A DNA stretch of 64,000 bases from Mesorhizobium huakuii (GTDB lineage Bacteria; Pseudomonadota; Alphaproteobacteria; Rhizobiales; Rhizobiaceae): the NCBI RefSeq assembly GCF_030160235.1, contig NZ_BSNY01000023.1:62001-126000 (forward strand), read 5' to 3'. The notes under the pieces are model-generated. The model saw only the letters and a list, made by a program, of their open reading frames with translations, searched no databases and had not been told where the DNA came from. Every line of letters begins with the position of its first letter. Positions within the stretch are counted from its first letter, which is position 1. This document shows positions 43,348-52,857 of the stretch, one piece after another. The translations under genes were made by a program, and so were the position numbers.

Positions 43348-43977
43348 TTAGACACCGACCCAGGTCGGAGCGATATTGGTGCCTTTGCCCTGGCCATAGC
43401 CGAGCCCGATATTGAGGGCGGCGACGGCCTCGATATTGCGCGACGCGGCGAGAGGGCCGGCGACGATGGCCTTGAGGCCGGCTGAATTCACCAGCGCCCC
43501 AACCTCGGCTACAGCGTCGGCGTCGTCGCCGGCGAGCAGCACCGTTGCCGGGGTACCGGCAACCTCGCCGCCATTCTGCAGCACTGACGCAAACAGCGTG
43601 TTGAAGCCTTTCACCACCTTGGCCCGCGGGGCGAGCCTGGCGATTTCTTCAGCCGCACTGGTCGAAAAGCCGATGGCGAGCCCGGAAAAATCGGCCTTCA
43701 TGGGATTGGTCAGGTCGACCACGATCTTGCCCGCCAGGCTTCCGGCTGCCTTCACCACAGCGGCTACGGCATCATAAGGCACGGCGAGGAAGACGATGTC
43801 GGCCTTGGCGACAGCGTCCGGGATCGAGGCGGCAGAAACGGTGTCGCCGAAGCCGCCGGCGACCGAAGCGGCCTCCGAGGGGTCGCGCGAACCGAAGACG
43901 ACGGCGTTGCCGGCGCGTGAGAAGATCGTGGCCAGGCCCTTGGCCATATTGCCGGTTCCGATGATTGCGAGTGTCAT
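43348..43977 (-). CDS. NAD(P)-binding reductase, F420-reductase-like (copy 2)
   Basis: A 209-residue Rossmann protein of the same COG2085 group as the gene at 35498. The nucleotide loop is IIGTGNMAKGLATIF; later strands are ADIVFLAVPYDAVAAVV and IVVDLTNPMKADFSG, and the GFNTLFASVLQNG stretch is typical. Substrate unknown. AGGAG is 7 bases before ATG 43977. It lies downstream of a LysR gene on the same strand with a 110-base gap, so that regulator may control it. Confidence 0.85.
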   Translation of the reverse strand: MTLAIIGTGNMAKGLATIFSRAGNAVVFGSRDPSEAASVAGGFGDTVSAASIPDAVAKADIVFLAVPYDAVAAVVKAAGSLAGKIVVDLTNPMKADFSGLAIGFSTSAAEEIARLAPRAKVVKGFNTLFASVLQNGGEVAGTPATVLLAGDDADAVAEVGALVNSAGLKAIVAGPLAASRNIEAVAALNIGLGYGQGKGTNIAPTWVGV

Positions 43978-44087
43978 GTTCTTGCTCCTGTCAGCGTTTG
44001 CCCTGCGGCGATGACGGGAATATGCGATTTTTCTGGATCGATTATTATCCGGCAAAATTGCAGAAGATTTCTTCCGAATTGGAAAGT

Positions 44088-44987
44088 CTACCAACCCTGA
44101 TCCCAAGGCGGGCTGTCCTGGAAATGCGAGACCAGGAAATCCACCATCACCCGCACCTTGGCCGCCAGGTGCCGGCCGGTGGTGTAGATGGCCCAGAGAG
44201 CCATCGGGTCGGCCTCGTGGTCGGCGAGCACCGGAATGAGCTGGCCGGCGCGAATGCGCTCGCCGGCGACGAAGCTTGGACCCTGCACCAGACCCAGACC
44301 GATCGCGGCCGCGGCCGCGCAGGCCTCGGCGTTGGAAAAGCGCAACCGGCCACGGATCGGCACCGACAGGCCGCGGGCAAAACGCCAGCTGGCCCCGTCG
44401 GCGAAGTTGGTGTCGAGGATGCAGGCATGTCCGGTCACGTCCTCGGGACGCTCCGGCGCACCGAATGCCGCGAGGTAGGATGGCGCTGCCGTCGTCACCA
44501 GCCGGATCGGGCAGAGCTTTCTTGCAATGAGGCTGCTGTCGCGCAAACTGCCGATGCGCAGCGCAAGGTCGAAACCTTCCTCCACGAGATTGACCACGCG
44601 ATCGGAGAACGACACGTCGAGTTCGATCAGCGGATGCGCCCGCGCGAATTCGGCCAAAAGCGGCGCAAGAACCTGGGTGCCGAAGGTCATCGGCACGGAT
44701 ATGGTCAGCCGCCCCCGTGGATCCCCGGAAGCGCTGCGAATGGTGGAATCGAGCTCGTCCATTTCCTCGAGCAAGCTTTTGATCCGCTCGAAATAGGCGC
44801 GGCCGGCTTCCGTGGGCGATACCGAGCGGGTCGTGCGGTGGAGCAACTGCACGCCCAGTTCTCCCTCGAGCCGGGAAATCAGCTTGGAGGCCTGGCCCGA
44901 ACTCACGCCGAGCTTCTGCGCGGCGCCGGACAGGCTGCCGCGCTCGATGACCGCGACGAACATCCGGTCGCATGCCAGTCTGTCCAT
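44088..44987 (-). CDS. LysR family transcriptional regulator
   Basis: A 299-residue regulator with the winged helix (MDRLACDRMFVAVIERGSLSGAAQKLGVSSGQASKLISRLEGELG in parts) and the LysR substrate domain from about residue 90. The opening of the effector domain (GRLTISVPMTFGTQVLAPLL) matches the group near the DmlR/YafC regulators that control oxidoreductases. ATG 44987 is chosen; the frame is open to 45236 without homology. The downstream reductase gene is a likely target. Confidence 0.9.
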   Translation of the reverse strand: MDRLACDRMFVAVIERGSLSGAAQKLGVSSGQASKLISRLEGELGVQLLHRTTRSVSPTEAGRAYFERIKSLLEEMDELDSTIRSASGDPRGRLTISVPMTFGTQVLAPLLAEFARAHPLIELDVSFSDRVVNLVEEGFDLALRIGSLRDSSLIARKLCPIRLVTTAAPSYLAAFGAPERPEDVTGHACILDTNFADGASWRFARGLSVPIRGRLRFSNAEACAAAAAIGLGLVQGPSFVAGERIRAGQLIPVLADHEADPMALWAIYTTGRHLAAKVRVMVDFLVSHFQDSPPWDQGW

Positions 44988-45114
44988 GCCGGGGAACCTC
45001 GAGGGCGGCGACTCTTTGAGCGCCCACCATAATCGCAAATGCGCGAAGGGATTTATGAAATACGGTCGAGGCTTTGACGAATTTCGCGATGGCGGGCGGC
45101 GCGAAGCGGACAAT

Positions 45115-47748
45115 CTAGCCCGCGGCCAGCCATTTGCGCGACTGGGCGAAGGCCTTGAAGACCCTGGCCTCCATCGGGCGGCCAAAAAGGTAGCCCTGCA
45201 GGATGTCGCAGCCAAGTTCCTTGAGGATGCGCGCATGCTCCATCGTCTCGACGCCCTCGGCGACCACTTCGATGCCGAGCGATTTGCCGATCTCTATGAT
45301 CGACGCCACCAGATGCCGTTGCGCCACTGAGCCGGTGATGGGTGTGATCAGTTGGCGGTCGATCTTGAGGCGGCGCGGACGCAATTTGAGCAGCGAGACG
45401 ATCGAGGCGTGGCCGGTGCCGAAATCGTCGATCTCGATGTCTATGCCGAGCTCCTTGATGTGGTCGATATTCCACGTGACCAGGTCGTCGTTTTCATCGA
45501 GGAAAATGGACTCCACCAGTTCGAACGACACCGTTCCCGCTTTGATGGCGAGCTTGCGCAGACCCTCGATAAGGTCCCTGTCCTCCAGCCGCCTGGCCGA
45601 GACGTTGACCGACACGCGCGGGATGTTGAGATGGCTGCGCGACCAACGCTCGAAATTCTCCAGCGCGTGTTTGAGGACGATTCGATCGATCAGCGCCACG
45701 ACATTGAGTTCTTCGGCCACCTTGAGATAGGCGTCGGGGGCCAGGATGCCGCGTCGCGGATGCTTCCATCGCGACAACGCCTCGACGCCGACGATCTCGA
45801 GCGTGCTGGCGTCGAACTGCGGCTGATAGTAGGCGACGAATTCGTTCCGCTCCAACCCGCCCAGGATCTCGTCGGCGATCTGCTTGGTCCGCACGATCTC
45901 GCTCTGCAGCTCCTCGTTGAAGAACTCGTAACGGTTGCGGCCCCGGCTTTTGGCCCGATAGAGCGCGAGATCGGCGTTGACCAGCAACTGTTTCACGTCG
46001 ACGCCGTTGTTGGCGGCAATGCCGATGCTGACCCCGAAACGGCACGGATGACCGCGATAATCGACAGGCTGGCGCATGTCCTCGATGACGCGGTGGGCAA
46101 GTGCCGACAGTCCGTCGTCGTCAAGCCCATGGCTCACCACGACGAACTCGTCGCCGCCGATGCGCGCAACGAAATCGTCACGGCCCGCATTGGCCTGGAT
46201 AACCTTGGAGGCATGCACCAGCATGGCATCGCCCGCTGCGTGGCCGAGCGTGTCGTTGATCTGCTTGAAGCGGTCGAGGTCCAGGTGCAGCAGTGCCGTG
46301 CGCCGGTCCGGTTCGCCGTTTTCGGCCAGAAGTTCATCGAGATAGCGGCGGTTGGGCAGGCCGGTCAGCGAATCGTGCAGCGCCGCATATTCTATATGTG
46401 CCTTGGCGAGATTGAGCTCGGCGTTCTTCGATTCCGTCAACTGACGTTCGCGAATGAGGTTTTCGTTGAGCAGCACGTCGCTGGTCACGTCCCATTCGGC
46501 CCCGATCAGCTTGGGCGTTCCGCCGATGTCCTGGAAGTAGGTCGCGCGCGTGCGCACATGGCGGACGGTGCCGTCGGGGCGCAGCAGCCGGTATTGTGAG
46601 GAATAGGGGCCTTGTTTGGCCGCGGCGAGATCGAAGTCCTGTCTCGCCCGCGCGAGATCTTCAGGATGGATCGCCTGCGCCCAGTCATCATAGCCGCGCG
46701 GCTTGCCGTCGGCTGACTTGCCGTAGATTTCGTTGACGCGGTCATCCCACACCATTTCGTTGGTGGTGAGATCGTGTTCCCAAACGCCGATACCAGAGGC
46801 TTCCAGCGCCAGTTCCAGGCGCCCGGACAGGCGCCTCAGCTCGGCGTAGTTTTTCTGCCTTTCGCCGAACAGCCGACCGGCCACCATGATCGGCAGCACC
46901 ACCAGCGCTCCGGCGAGCAACATCAGCGACCGCAAGGTCCACTCGTTCTTCGGGGCCGTCGGCCAGCCGGCCTTGGGTATGGCGGAAATCTGCCAGGAAC
47001 CCGATGGTAGCTGCACGTCGGCCGAAACAGGATTTCCGGCTATGACATTGGCGCCGCCGAAGAAGCGTTCGCCGCCGCCGCCCAGCGCATCCTTGCCAGT
47101 GAGCGCGACATCGATGTCGAGATCAGGGTCGGTCAGCCCGCTCGCCGCGTAGAGCCGGTCGACATCGACCACCGCGGAGACGATGCCCCAGAAGCGGTCG
47201 CCGCCGCCCGCCGTCGGCACGAACACCGGAATGCGGCCGATGAAGCCGCGCCCGCCTTGGGCAAGGTCGACCGGGCCTGCAAACACCAGTACCCGCTGGT
47301 CGCGCGCCCGCAGCGCCGCCGTCCGCTGCGCCTCGTTCTTGCGGTAATCGAGCCCAATGGCCTTCTCGTTGCCTTCCATCGGGTACATCAGCGAGATGAC
47401 CAGGTCGGGCGCGCCGGCAATGTTGCGCAATTGCGATTTCTGCTGGAACAGATTTCCGGCAAGCGAGGCAAATCGCTGCTGGCCCATATAAGGTTCGGTA
47501 TTGATGGCCGAGACCAACCCCTGAACAAGCTGAAGATTGCCGTTAATGTTGCCTTCGAGCTTGGCGCGGATGATGTTGACCTTAGCCAGCACATCGGCAC
47601 GCGCCAGTTGGTCGGAGACCCTCCTGTTCTGCTGGTCGGCAACGATGGAGCAGACAAGAAGGACGACAAAAGCTATCGCCGCCGGCAAGTTGGCGGAAGA
47701 AAAGACGGCCCGTCTCACGCGGCCGAGGCTGAATCCAGTGATGGTCAA
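45115..47748 (-). CDS. CHASE-PAS-GGDEF-EAL signalling protein
   Basis: An 877-residue inner-membrane c-di-GMP enzyme. A helix (about 19-37), a periplasmic CHASE-type sensor (about 60-260, KAIGLDYRKNEAQRTAA), a second helix (about 270-292), a PAS with PAC (about 310-430), GGDEF (about 450-610, intact RIGGDEFVV) and EAL (about 625-870, EALSRW, DDFGTGHAS) follow in order. Both catalytic domains keep their signature residues, so both synthesis and breakdown are possible. The start is TTG at 47748, as no ATG fits; AGGAAAGG lies 13 bases upstream. It is divergent from the GlxA-type gene. Confidence 0.9.
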   Translation of the reverse strand: MTITGFSLGRVRRAVFSSANLPAAIAFVVLLVCSIVADQQNRRVSDQLARADVLAKVNIIRAKLEGNINGNLQLVQGLVSAINTEPYMGQQRFASLAGNLFQQKSQLRNIAGAPDLVISLMYPMEGNEKAIGLDYRKNEAQRTAALRARDQRVLVFAGPVDLAQGGRGFIGRIPVFVPTAGGGDRFWGIVSAVVDVDRLYAASGLTDPDLDIDVALTGKDALGGGGERFFGGANVIAGNPVSADVQLPSGSWQISAIPKAGWPTAPKNEWTLRSLMLLAGALVVLPIMVAGRLFGERQKNYAELRRLSGRLELALEASGIGVWEHDLTTNEMVWDDRVNEIYGKSADGKPRGYDDWAQAIHPEDLARARQDFDLAAAKQGPYSSQYRLLRPDGTVRHVRTRATYFQDIGGTPKLIGAEWDVTSDVLLNENLIRERQLTESKNAELNLAKAHIEYAALHDSLTGLPNRRYLDELLAENGEPDRRTALLHLDLDRFKQINDTLGHAAGDAMLVHASKVIQANAGRDDFVARIGGDEFVVVSHGLDDDGLSALAHRVIEDMRQPVDYRGHPCRFGVSIGIAANNGVDVKQLLVNADLALYRAKSRGRNRYEFFNEELQSEIVRTKQIADEILGGLERNEFVAYYQPQFDASTLEIVGVEALSRWKHPRRGILAPDAYLKVAEELNVVALIDRIVLKHALENFERWSRSHLNIPRVSVNVSARRLEDRDLIEGLRKLAIKAGTVSFELVESIFLDENDDLVTWNIDHIKELGIDIEIDDFGTGHASIVSLLKLRPRRLKIDRQLITPITGSVAQRHLVASIIEIGKSLGIEVVAEGVETMEHARILKELGCDILQGYLFGRPMEARVFKAFAQSRKWLAAG

Positions 47749-47879
47749 TTCGACCCGGATACCTTTCCTGAACTGTAGCTCATCGAACGACTGTAGTAGA
47801 AAACGCTTAAATTTGCCCTTCCAGGCTGGTGGTAAGTTGCGGCATCGGCTAAGGCGGGCGAACGAGTTGCGGAAGTATA

Positions 47880-48857
47880 ATGGCCAGACGGTTTGCGTTT
47901 CTCCTGGTGCGCGACTTCACGCTGTCGCCGCTGTCGCTGTTCATCGACACGCTGCGGCTGGCGGGCGATGAGGGCGACCGCAGCCGCAGGATCGAGTTCG
48001 ATTGGGAGATCGTAGGCGAACGCGGCCTGCCGATCCGGGCGAGCTGCGGCGTCGAATTGCTGCCGACGAAGGGGATCGGCAATCCGGAGGATTTCGACAA
48101 TATCGTGGTGGTCGGCGGCCTGCTCGACACCAACCGCAGCCTGAGTTCCGACAAGGAGGCGTTCCTGTTGCGGGCCGCCGAGAAGGGGGTGCCGCTGACG
48201 GCGCTGTGCACCGGAAGCTTCGTGCTGGCGCGTTACGGGCTGCTCGACGGCTACGCCGCCGCCGTCAGCTGGTTTCACATCAAGGATTTCCGCAACCAGT
48301 TCCCTGATGTCAACGCGCATGCCGACAGCCTGTTTTCCGTCGACCGGGGGCGCTCGACTTGCGCCGGCGGCACGGGTGCGGCCGACCTTGCCGGCTATTT
48401 CGTGTCCCAGTTCATCGGCCAGAAGGCGGCGGAAAAGGCCGCCAAGATCCTGGTGCTCGATCGCATCAGGAGCAGCCGGGACGTGCAGCCCGTCGGCGAC
48501 CTGTTTCCGGCGGCATCGAGCCGCGCGGTCAAGCGCGCTTTGCTGTTGATGGAGAGCAACCTGCAGGAGACGCTCTCGGTCGCCGAGATCGCAACCCGGC
48601 TGAATTGCTCACGGCGTCAGCTCGAGCGGCTTTTCGGCACCGAACTCGGCATCGGCCCGATGGCGGCTTACCTGGCGCTGAGGGTCCATCATGCGAAGTC
48701 GCTGCTGGAAGGCAGCGACCTGCAGATCGGCGACATCGCCTACCGTTGCGGCTTCACCAATGCCGGTCATTTCAGCCGGGTGTTCCGCCAGCAGACAGGC
48801 ATCACGCCGACCCATCTCAGGCACCCCAACCGTATGACGAGCGTCGCGGGGCAATGA
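47880..48857 (+). CDS. GlxA family transcriptional regulator
   Basis: A 325-residue regulator with an N-terminal DJ-1/PfpI-like domain (about 1-195) and a C-terminal AraC-type DNA-binding domain (about 220-315). The nucleophile-elbow position reads LTALCTGSFVLA. The second helix pair (IGDIAYRCGFTNAGHFSRVFRQQTGITPTHLR in parts) is the AraC signature. Members control use of choline, glycine betaine, carnitine or arginine; the ligand here is not evident. The closest target cannot be told, as PlsY downstream is housekeeping. Confidence 0.9.
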   Translation: MARRFAFLLVRDFTLSPLSLFIDTLRLAGDEGDRSRRIEFDWEIVGERGLPIRASCGVELLPTKGIGNPEDFDNIVVVGGLLDTNRSLSSDKEAFLLRAAEKGVPLTALCTGSFVLARYGLLDGYAAAVSWFHIKDFRNQFPDVNAHADSLFSVDRGRSTCAGGTGAADLAGYFVSQFIGQKAAEKAAKILVLDRIRSSRDVQPVGDLFPAASSRAVKRALLLMESNLQETLSVAEIATRLNCSRRQLERLFGTELGIGPMAAYLALRVHHAKSLLEGSDLQIGDIAYRCGFTNAGHFSRVFRQQTGITPTHLRHPNRMTSVAGQ

Positions 48858-49048
48858 AGCCGGCCGCGTAGCGCCACCTCAGCTGCGCCTGAACCACTCT
48901 CGCTCTCGCGCAAAGGCGAGCGCGGGCGTACCAAGGCAAAGGCGAGGCCGTCGAGACCGAGAGGACTTGGCTTGCCAAGCCTAGTCTGCCTTTTGTGACG
49001 AGGGAATATAAGGTTATGAGGGATTGCTCCGAAACAGGATAAAATCCA

Positions 49049-49720
49049 ATGGTTTTCTGGACGGCAAGCGTGGCTGGATTGGCGATCGCTTATCTCCTCG
49101 GTTCGACGCCTACGGGCTATCTGGTGGGGAAACTGCTCGGGGGCATCGATATCCGGCAGCATGGCTCCCGATCCACGGGCGCGACCAACGCGTTACGTAC
49201 GCTTGGAAAATGGCCCGCCTTTGTGGTGCTGCTGATCGATGTGCTGAAAGGCGCGGCGGCAATCGTATTTGCAAAGTGGTTTTACGCCTGGCTTCTTACA
49301 TCGCTCGCGCCACCGACCGCGCTTGACCCGCAAACCTTTCTGCCCTGGGCCATCTGCCCGGCCGGACTTGCCGTTTTGCTGGGGCATGGCCGTTCGATCT
49401 GGTTGAATTTCACCGGCGGCAAATCCGCGGCGACGGGGCTGGGCGTACTGTTGGCGCTTTCCTGGCCGATCGGCTTGGGTGCCGCGGCGACCTTCTGCGT
49501 CGTGCTGGCAATTTCCAGAATTGTATCCCTGAGTTCGATGATGGCCGCGTTAACAGCGACCACTCTCGTCTGTATCCTGGAGCAGCCGTTGCCCTACCGG
49601 CTGCTGGTGATTGCAGGCGGCCTCTACGTGATCGCGCGCCATCGCGCCAACATCCAGCGGCTGGTCGCCGGGACGGAGCCGCGCCTAGGGCAAGCTAGCC
49701 CGCGTCACGAAATCCGCTGA
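49049..49720 (+). CDS. plsY: Glycerol-3-phosphate acyltransferase PlsY
   Basis: A 223-residue membrane enzyme that transfers acyl groups from acyl-phosphate to glycerol-3-phosphate, opening phospholipid synthesis. The five-helix topology holds the motifs GSTPTGYLVGK, GSRSTGATNALRTLG and FTGGKSAATGLG. In most PlsY the last reads GGKGVATxxG, so Ser replaces Gly here, a minor departure. The 3' end overlaps the end of the opposing ABC ATPase gene by 16 bases. Confidence 0.88.
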   Translation: MVFWTASVAGLAIAYLLGSTPTGYLVGKLLGGIDIRQHGSRSTGATNALRTLGKWPAFVVLLIDVLKGAAAIVFAKWFYAWLLTSLAPPTALDPQTFLPWAICPAGLAVLLGHGRSIWLNFTGGKSAATGLGVLLALSWPIGLGAAATFCVVLAISRIVSLSSMMAALTATTLVCILEQPLPYRLLVIAGGLYVIARHRANIQRLVAGTEPRLGQASPRHEIR

Positions 49721-50922
49721 CCGTCCTCGTCGAGCAGAACGCAGCCCTCGGGGTCGAAGCCGACGTCGATCGTCTCGCCTTCGCGAAGGACGCGGCCGGT
49801 GATCGGTGCGTTGGCGCGGATGCTGGTCTTGCCGCCGATGTCGATCTCGTAGATGGCGCTGCCGCCCAGATACGAGGCCGAGACGACACGGCCGGACAGC
49901 CTGTTGGCGCTCGCCGCCGCGCCGACCGACAGTTTCTGCGGCCGCAGCACGACGGTGACCTTGCTGCCCTGCGCGAGCGGCCTTGGACAGGCCACCTCGA
50001 CCGTCTGGCCGGTGGCAAGCACCACCGCCATTGCCTGGCCGGACCGGCTCACGGTCCCGGCCAGCATGTTGGCCTTGCCGAGGAAGTCGGCGACGAAGGC
50101 CGTGGCGGGCGTCTCATAGACCTCCTGCGGGGTTCCGATCTGTTCCACCGCGCCGGCGTTCATCACCACGATGCGATCCGACATGGAGAGCGCTTCCTCC
50201 TGGTCGTGGGTGACGAAGATCGCGGTGATGCCGGTTTCCTTCTGGATCTTCTTGATCTCGACGCGCATCTCCTCGCGCATGTTGGCGTCCAGCGCCGACA
50301 GCGGCTCGTCGAGCAGCAGCACCTGCGGCTCGAAGACGATGGCGCGGGCGAGGGCGATGCGCTGCTGCTGGCCGCCCGACAGCTGCGAGGGCAGCTTCTT
50401 CTCGCTGCCCGGCAGCCGCACCATTTCGAGCGCCTGGCCGACCTTGCGCACGATCTCGGGCTTCGGCACGTTGCGGTACTTCAGGCCGAAGGCGACATTG
50501 TCGAAGACGTTCTTGTGCGGGAACAGCGCATAGCTCTGGAAGACCAGCCCGATATTGCGCTTGTAGATCGGCACGTCGTCGACCCGGCGCCCGTCGATCA
50601 TGATCTGGCCGCCCGAAATGTCGACCAGGCCGGCGATGGAGCGCAGGATCGTCGTCTTACCGCAGCCCGAAGGCCCGAGCAGCGTGACGAAGCTGCCCTT
50701 GGCGATCGAGAGCGAGAAATCGCGCACGGCGACGAACTTGCCATAGGCGATGTCGATGTCGCGGAACTCGACCGCCGGCTGGCCGGCCCCGATGCCGCCG
50801 GACGGAGCGGGTGCGCCCGCGCCGGGCCTTGCCACCCCGGCCGCTACCGGCCGGGGCACTTCCGAAAGGTCGTTTCTGTCAGGCACCTTTCGAGATCCTG
50901 TTCCACTGCTTGGTCCAGGCAT
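49705..50922 (-). CDS. potA: ABC transporter ATP-binding protein, PotA-like
   Basis: About 405 residues. The ATPase half has Walker A GPSGCGKTT, Q-loop, signature LSGGQQQRIALARA, Walker B LLLDEPLSALD and the H-loop THDQEEA. A TOBE domain follows (about 305-400). This is the CUT1/Pot layout for spermidine, putrescine or similar uptake. The translation start is unclear: ATG 50922 would overlap the binding-protein gene by 44 bases, and GTG 50886 is another option; the first 50 residues are low-complexity. It is the last gene of the operon. Confidence 0.88.
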   Translation of the reverse strand: MPGPSSGTGSRKVPDRNDLSEVPRPVAAGVARPGAGAPAPSGGIGAGQPAVEFRDIDIAYGKFVAVRDFSLSIAKGSFVTLLGPSGCGKTTILRSIAGLVDISGGQIMIDGRRVDDVPIYKRNIGLVFQSYALFPHKNVFDNVAFGLKYRNVPKPEIVRKVGQALEMVRLPGSEKKLPSQLSGGQQQRIALARAIVFEPQVLLLDEPLSALDANMREEMRVEIKKIQKETGITAIFVTHDQEEALSMSDRIVVMNAGAVEQIGTPQEVYETPATAFVADFLGKANMLAGTVSRSGQAMAVVLATGQTVEVACPRPLAQGSKVTVVLRPQKLSVGAAASANRLSGRVVSASYLGGSAIYEIDIGGKTSIRANAPITGRVLREGETIDVGFDPEGCVLLDEDGQRIS

Positions 50923-52021
50923 CCTCGTTGGTCGCCCAGTAGACCGGGTCGGCGAAGGTCAGCGACTTCATCGTGCCGGTCTTGTCGAAGGCCGGCAGCT
51001 TCTCGATCTTCTCGGTGAGCTTGACCTTTGTCGGATCGAGCGACGGCGGATAGCTCTGGCCCTCGGCCACCGCGATGGAGGTCGCCGGGTCGAGCATGAA
51101 GTTGATCAACTCCTCGCACTCGGCCATGGGCGAGCCTTTCAGGATCAGCATGTCCTCCATCCAGGCATAGGAGCCGGCCGGGTCGAGATAGCCGATCGGA
51201 TGGCCCTGGTCCTGCAAGGCCGCGACGCGGCCGGACCAGGCGTCGGTCACCACGATCTCGCCCTTGGAAAGCAGGTCCATAAGCTCCGCGCCGGAGCTCC
51301 AGAATTTCTTGGCGAGGTCGCGCGTCTCGCGGACCTTGGCCCAGATCGCGTCCATGTCCTTGAGGTTGTTAGGGTCCTGTCCGGTGGCGAGCGCGGCATA
51401 CCAGACGCGCGTGGTCATGTCGGAATAGCCGCCGACCTTGCCGGCGTATTTCTTGTCGAGCAGGAGTGCCGCGCCCTTTTCCTTGGCTTCCTCGGGCGAG
51501 ATCACCTTGGTGTTGTAGGCGATGCCGGTCGTGCCGTAGTCGTAAGGCACGGCCGAGAGTTTCGGCGTCAGCTTGCGGAACGGATCGATCATCGGCTGCA
51601 GCACATTGACCATGTTGGGAATGTTGGCCTCGTTGATCTCCGAGGTCAGGCCGCCGTTCACATATTTGATGTAGTAGTTGACGCCGGAGGAATGGATGAC
51701 CTGGTAGTCGCCGGGCTTGGCGGTCTTGATCTTGGTGATGATCTCGTCCTCGTCGCCGAACGTGCCCTGGACCACCTTGATCTTGGTCTTGGCCGTGTAG
51801 GGCTTGAAGGCATATTTGTCGATTGCGTCCTGCACCGTGCCGCCCCAGCCGTCGAAGCGAACCTCCTCGACCGCGGCGAGCGCCTGGCGCATCCAGGGCA
51901 TGTCGAGGCCGACCGCGGCCGCGGCGGCGGCCGTCAGCGTCAGGAAAGTGCGGCGGCTGAGATCGCCGTTTTGATACCTATCGTGCAGCCGTTCGAGCCG
52001 CTTGCCGTTGGACAGTTTCAT
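50879..52021 (-). CDS. potD: Extracellular solute-binding protein, PotD-like (Tat exported)
   Basis: A 380-residue periplasmic binding protein of the polyamine cluster. The N-terminus has a Tat signal (SRRTFLTLTAAAAAAVGL). The mature part has the PotD-like segments DGWGGTVQDAIDKYAF, VPYDYGTTGIAYNTKVI and YPPSLDPTKVKL. It delivers a polyamine or similar cationic ligand to the permease pair; the precise ligand is unknown. Its start overlaps the stop of the upstream permease by 4 bases. Confidence 0.88.
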   Translation of the reverse strand: MKLSNGKRLERLHDRYQNGDLSRRTFLTLTAAAAAAVGLDMPWMRQALAAVEEVRFDGWGGTVQDAIDKYAFKPYTAKTKIKVVQGTFGDEDEIITKIKTAKPGDYQVIHSSGVNYYIKYVNGGLTSEINEANIPNMVNVLQPMIDPFRKLTPKLSAVPYDYGTTGIAYNTKVISPEEAKEKGAALLLDKKYAGKVGGYSDMTTRVWYAALATGQDPNNLKDMDAIWAKVRETRDLAKKFWSSGAELMDLLSKGEIVVTDAWSGRVAALQDQGHPIGYLDPAGSYAWMEDMLILKGSPMAECEELINFMLDPATSIAVAEGQSYPPSLDPTKVKLTEKIEKLPAFDKTGTMKSLTFADPVYWATNEDAWTKQWNRISKGA

Positions 52022-52857
52022 CGTGTTTCCTCCTTTGGTTCGTCGCGTCGTTTCAATCTGGTCAGGCTTTGCAGGATCAGGCCGCCGAGCAGCGGGATGC
52101 CGACGGTCACCAGGATCATCACGGTGCCGAGCGCGTTGATCTCCGGGCTGATCGAGATCTTGAGCATCGAAAGGATCTGGGTGGGCATGGTCTCGACGCC
52201 CGCCGGCCGCCAGAACAGGCTGGCCGAGGTGTTGTCGAACGAGATGGTGAAGGCGAGCAGCGCGCCGCCGACGACGGCAGGGATGAGCAGCGGCAGCGTG
52301 ATCTCGCGGAAGGATGAGAAGCGCGAGGCGCCGAGCGAGAGCGCCGCCTCCTCATAGACGCGCCGGATGCCGACCATGCGCGCCTGGGTGATGAGCACCA
52401 CATAGGGCACGGCGAGCAGTATATGGCCGAGCACCAGGAGAAGCATGGTCCGCGGCTGGTCGACCGCCTTGATCAGCACCAGAAGGCCGACGCCGAGGAT
52501 GGTCTCGGGCACCAGCGCCGGCAGGATCACCAGCGTGCTCAGCGCCTGCTTGCCGCGGAATTCGAAGCGCACAAGCGCAAACGACGTGACGACGCCTATG
52601 ACCGTTGTGACGCCGGCGGTGACCAGAGCGATCCACAGCGAGGTGCGGAAGGCGGCCAGCACCGGCTCGTTGGCCATCAGCTTGCCGTACCATTGCAGGC
52701 TGAAGCCGGTCATCGGGAAGCCGCCGAACATCGAGGCGTTGAACGACAGGATCACCGTCGCCACGATCGGCGCGAACATGAAGATATAGACGCAGACCGT
52801 GACGAAGCCGGTCAGCCGCCAGGCCCATCTGCCTTCCTCTTTTCGCCGCGCCTTCAT
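52018..52857 (-). CDS. potC: ABC transporter permease, PotC-like
   Basis: A 279-residue inner-membrane permease with six helices and the BPD_transp_1 domain. The EAA loop, which contacts the ATPase, is YEEAALSLGASRFSSFREITLPLL. It pairs with the upstream permease to form the channel. Both ends overlap neighbours by 4 bases (ATGA), as in a tightly coupled operon. Confidence 0.9.
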   Translation of the reverse strand: MKARRKEEGRWAWRLTGFVTVCVYIFMFAPIVATVILSFNASMFGGFPMTGFSLQWYGKLMANEPVLAAFRTSLWIALVTAGVTTVIGVVTSFALVRFEFRGKQALSTLVILPALVPETILGVGLLVLIKAVDQPRTMLLLVLGHILLAVPYVVLITQARMVGIRRVYEEAALSLGASRFSSFREITLPLLIPAVVGGALLAFTISFDNTSASLFWRPAGVETMPTQILSMLKISISPEINALGTVMILVTVGIPLLGGLILQSLTRLKRRDEPKEETR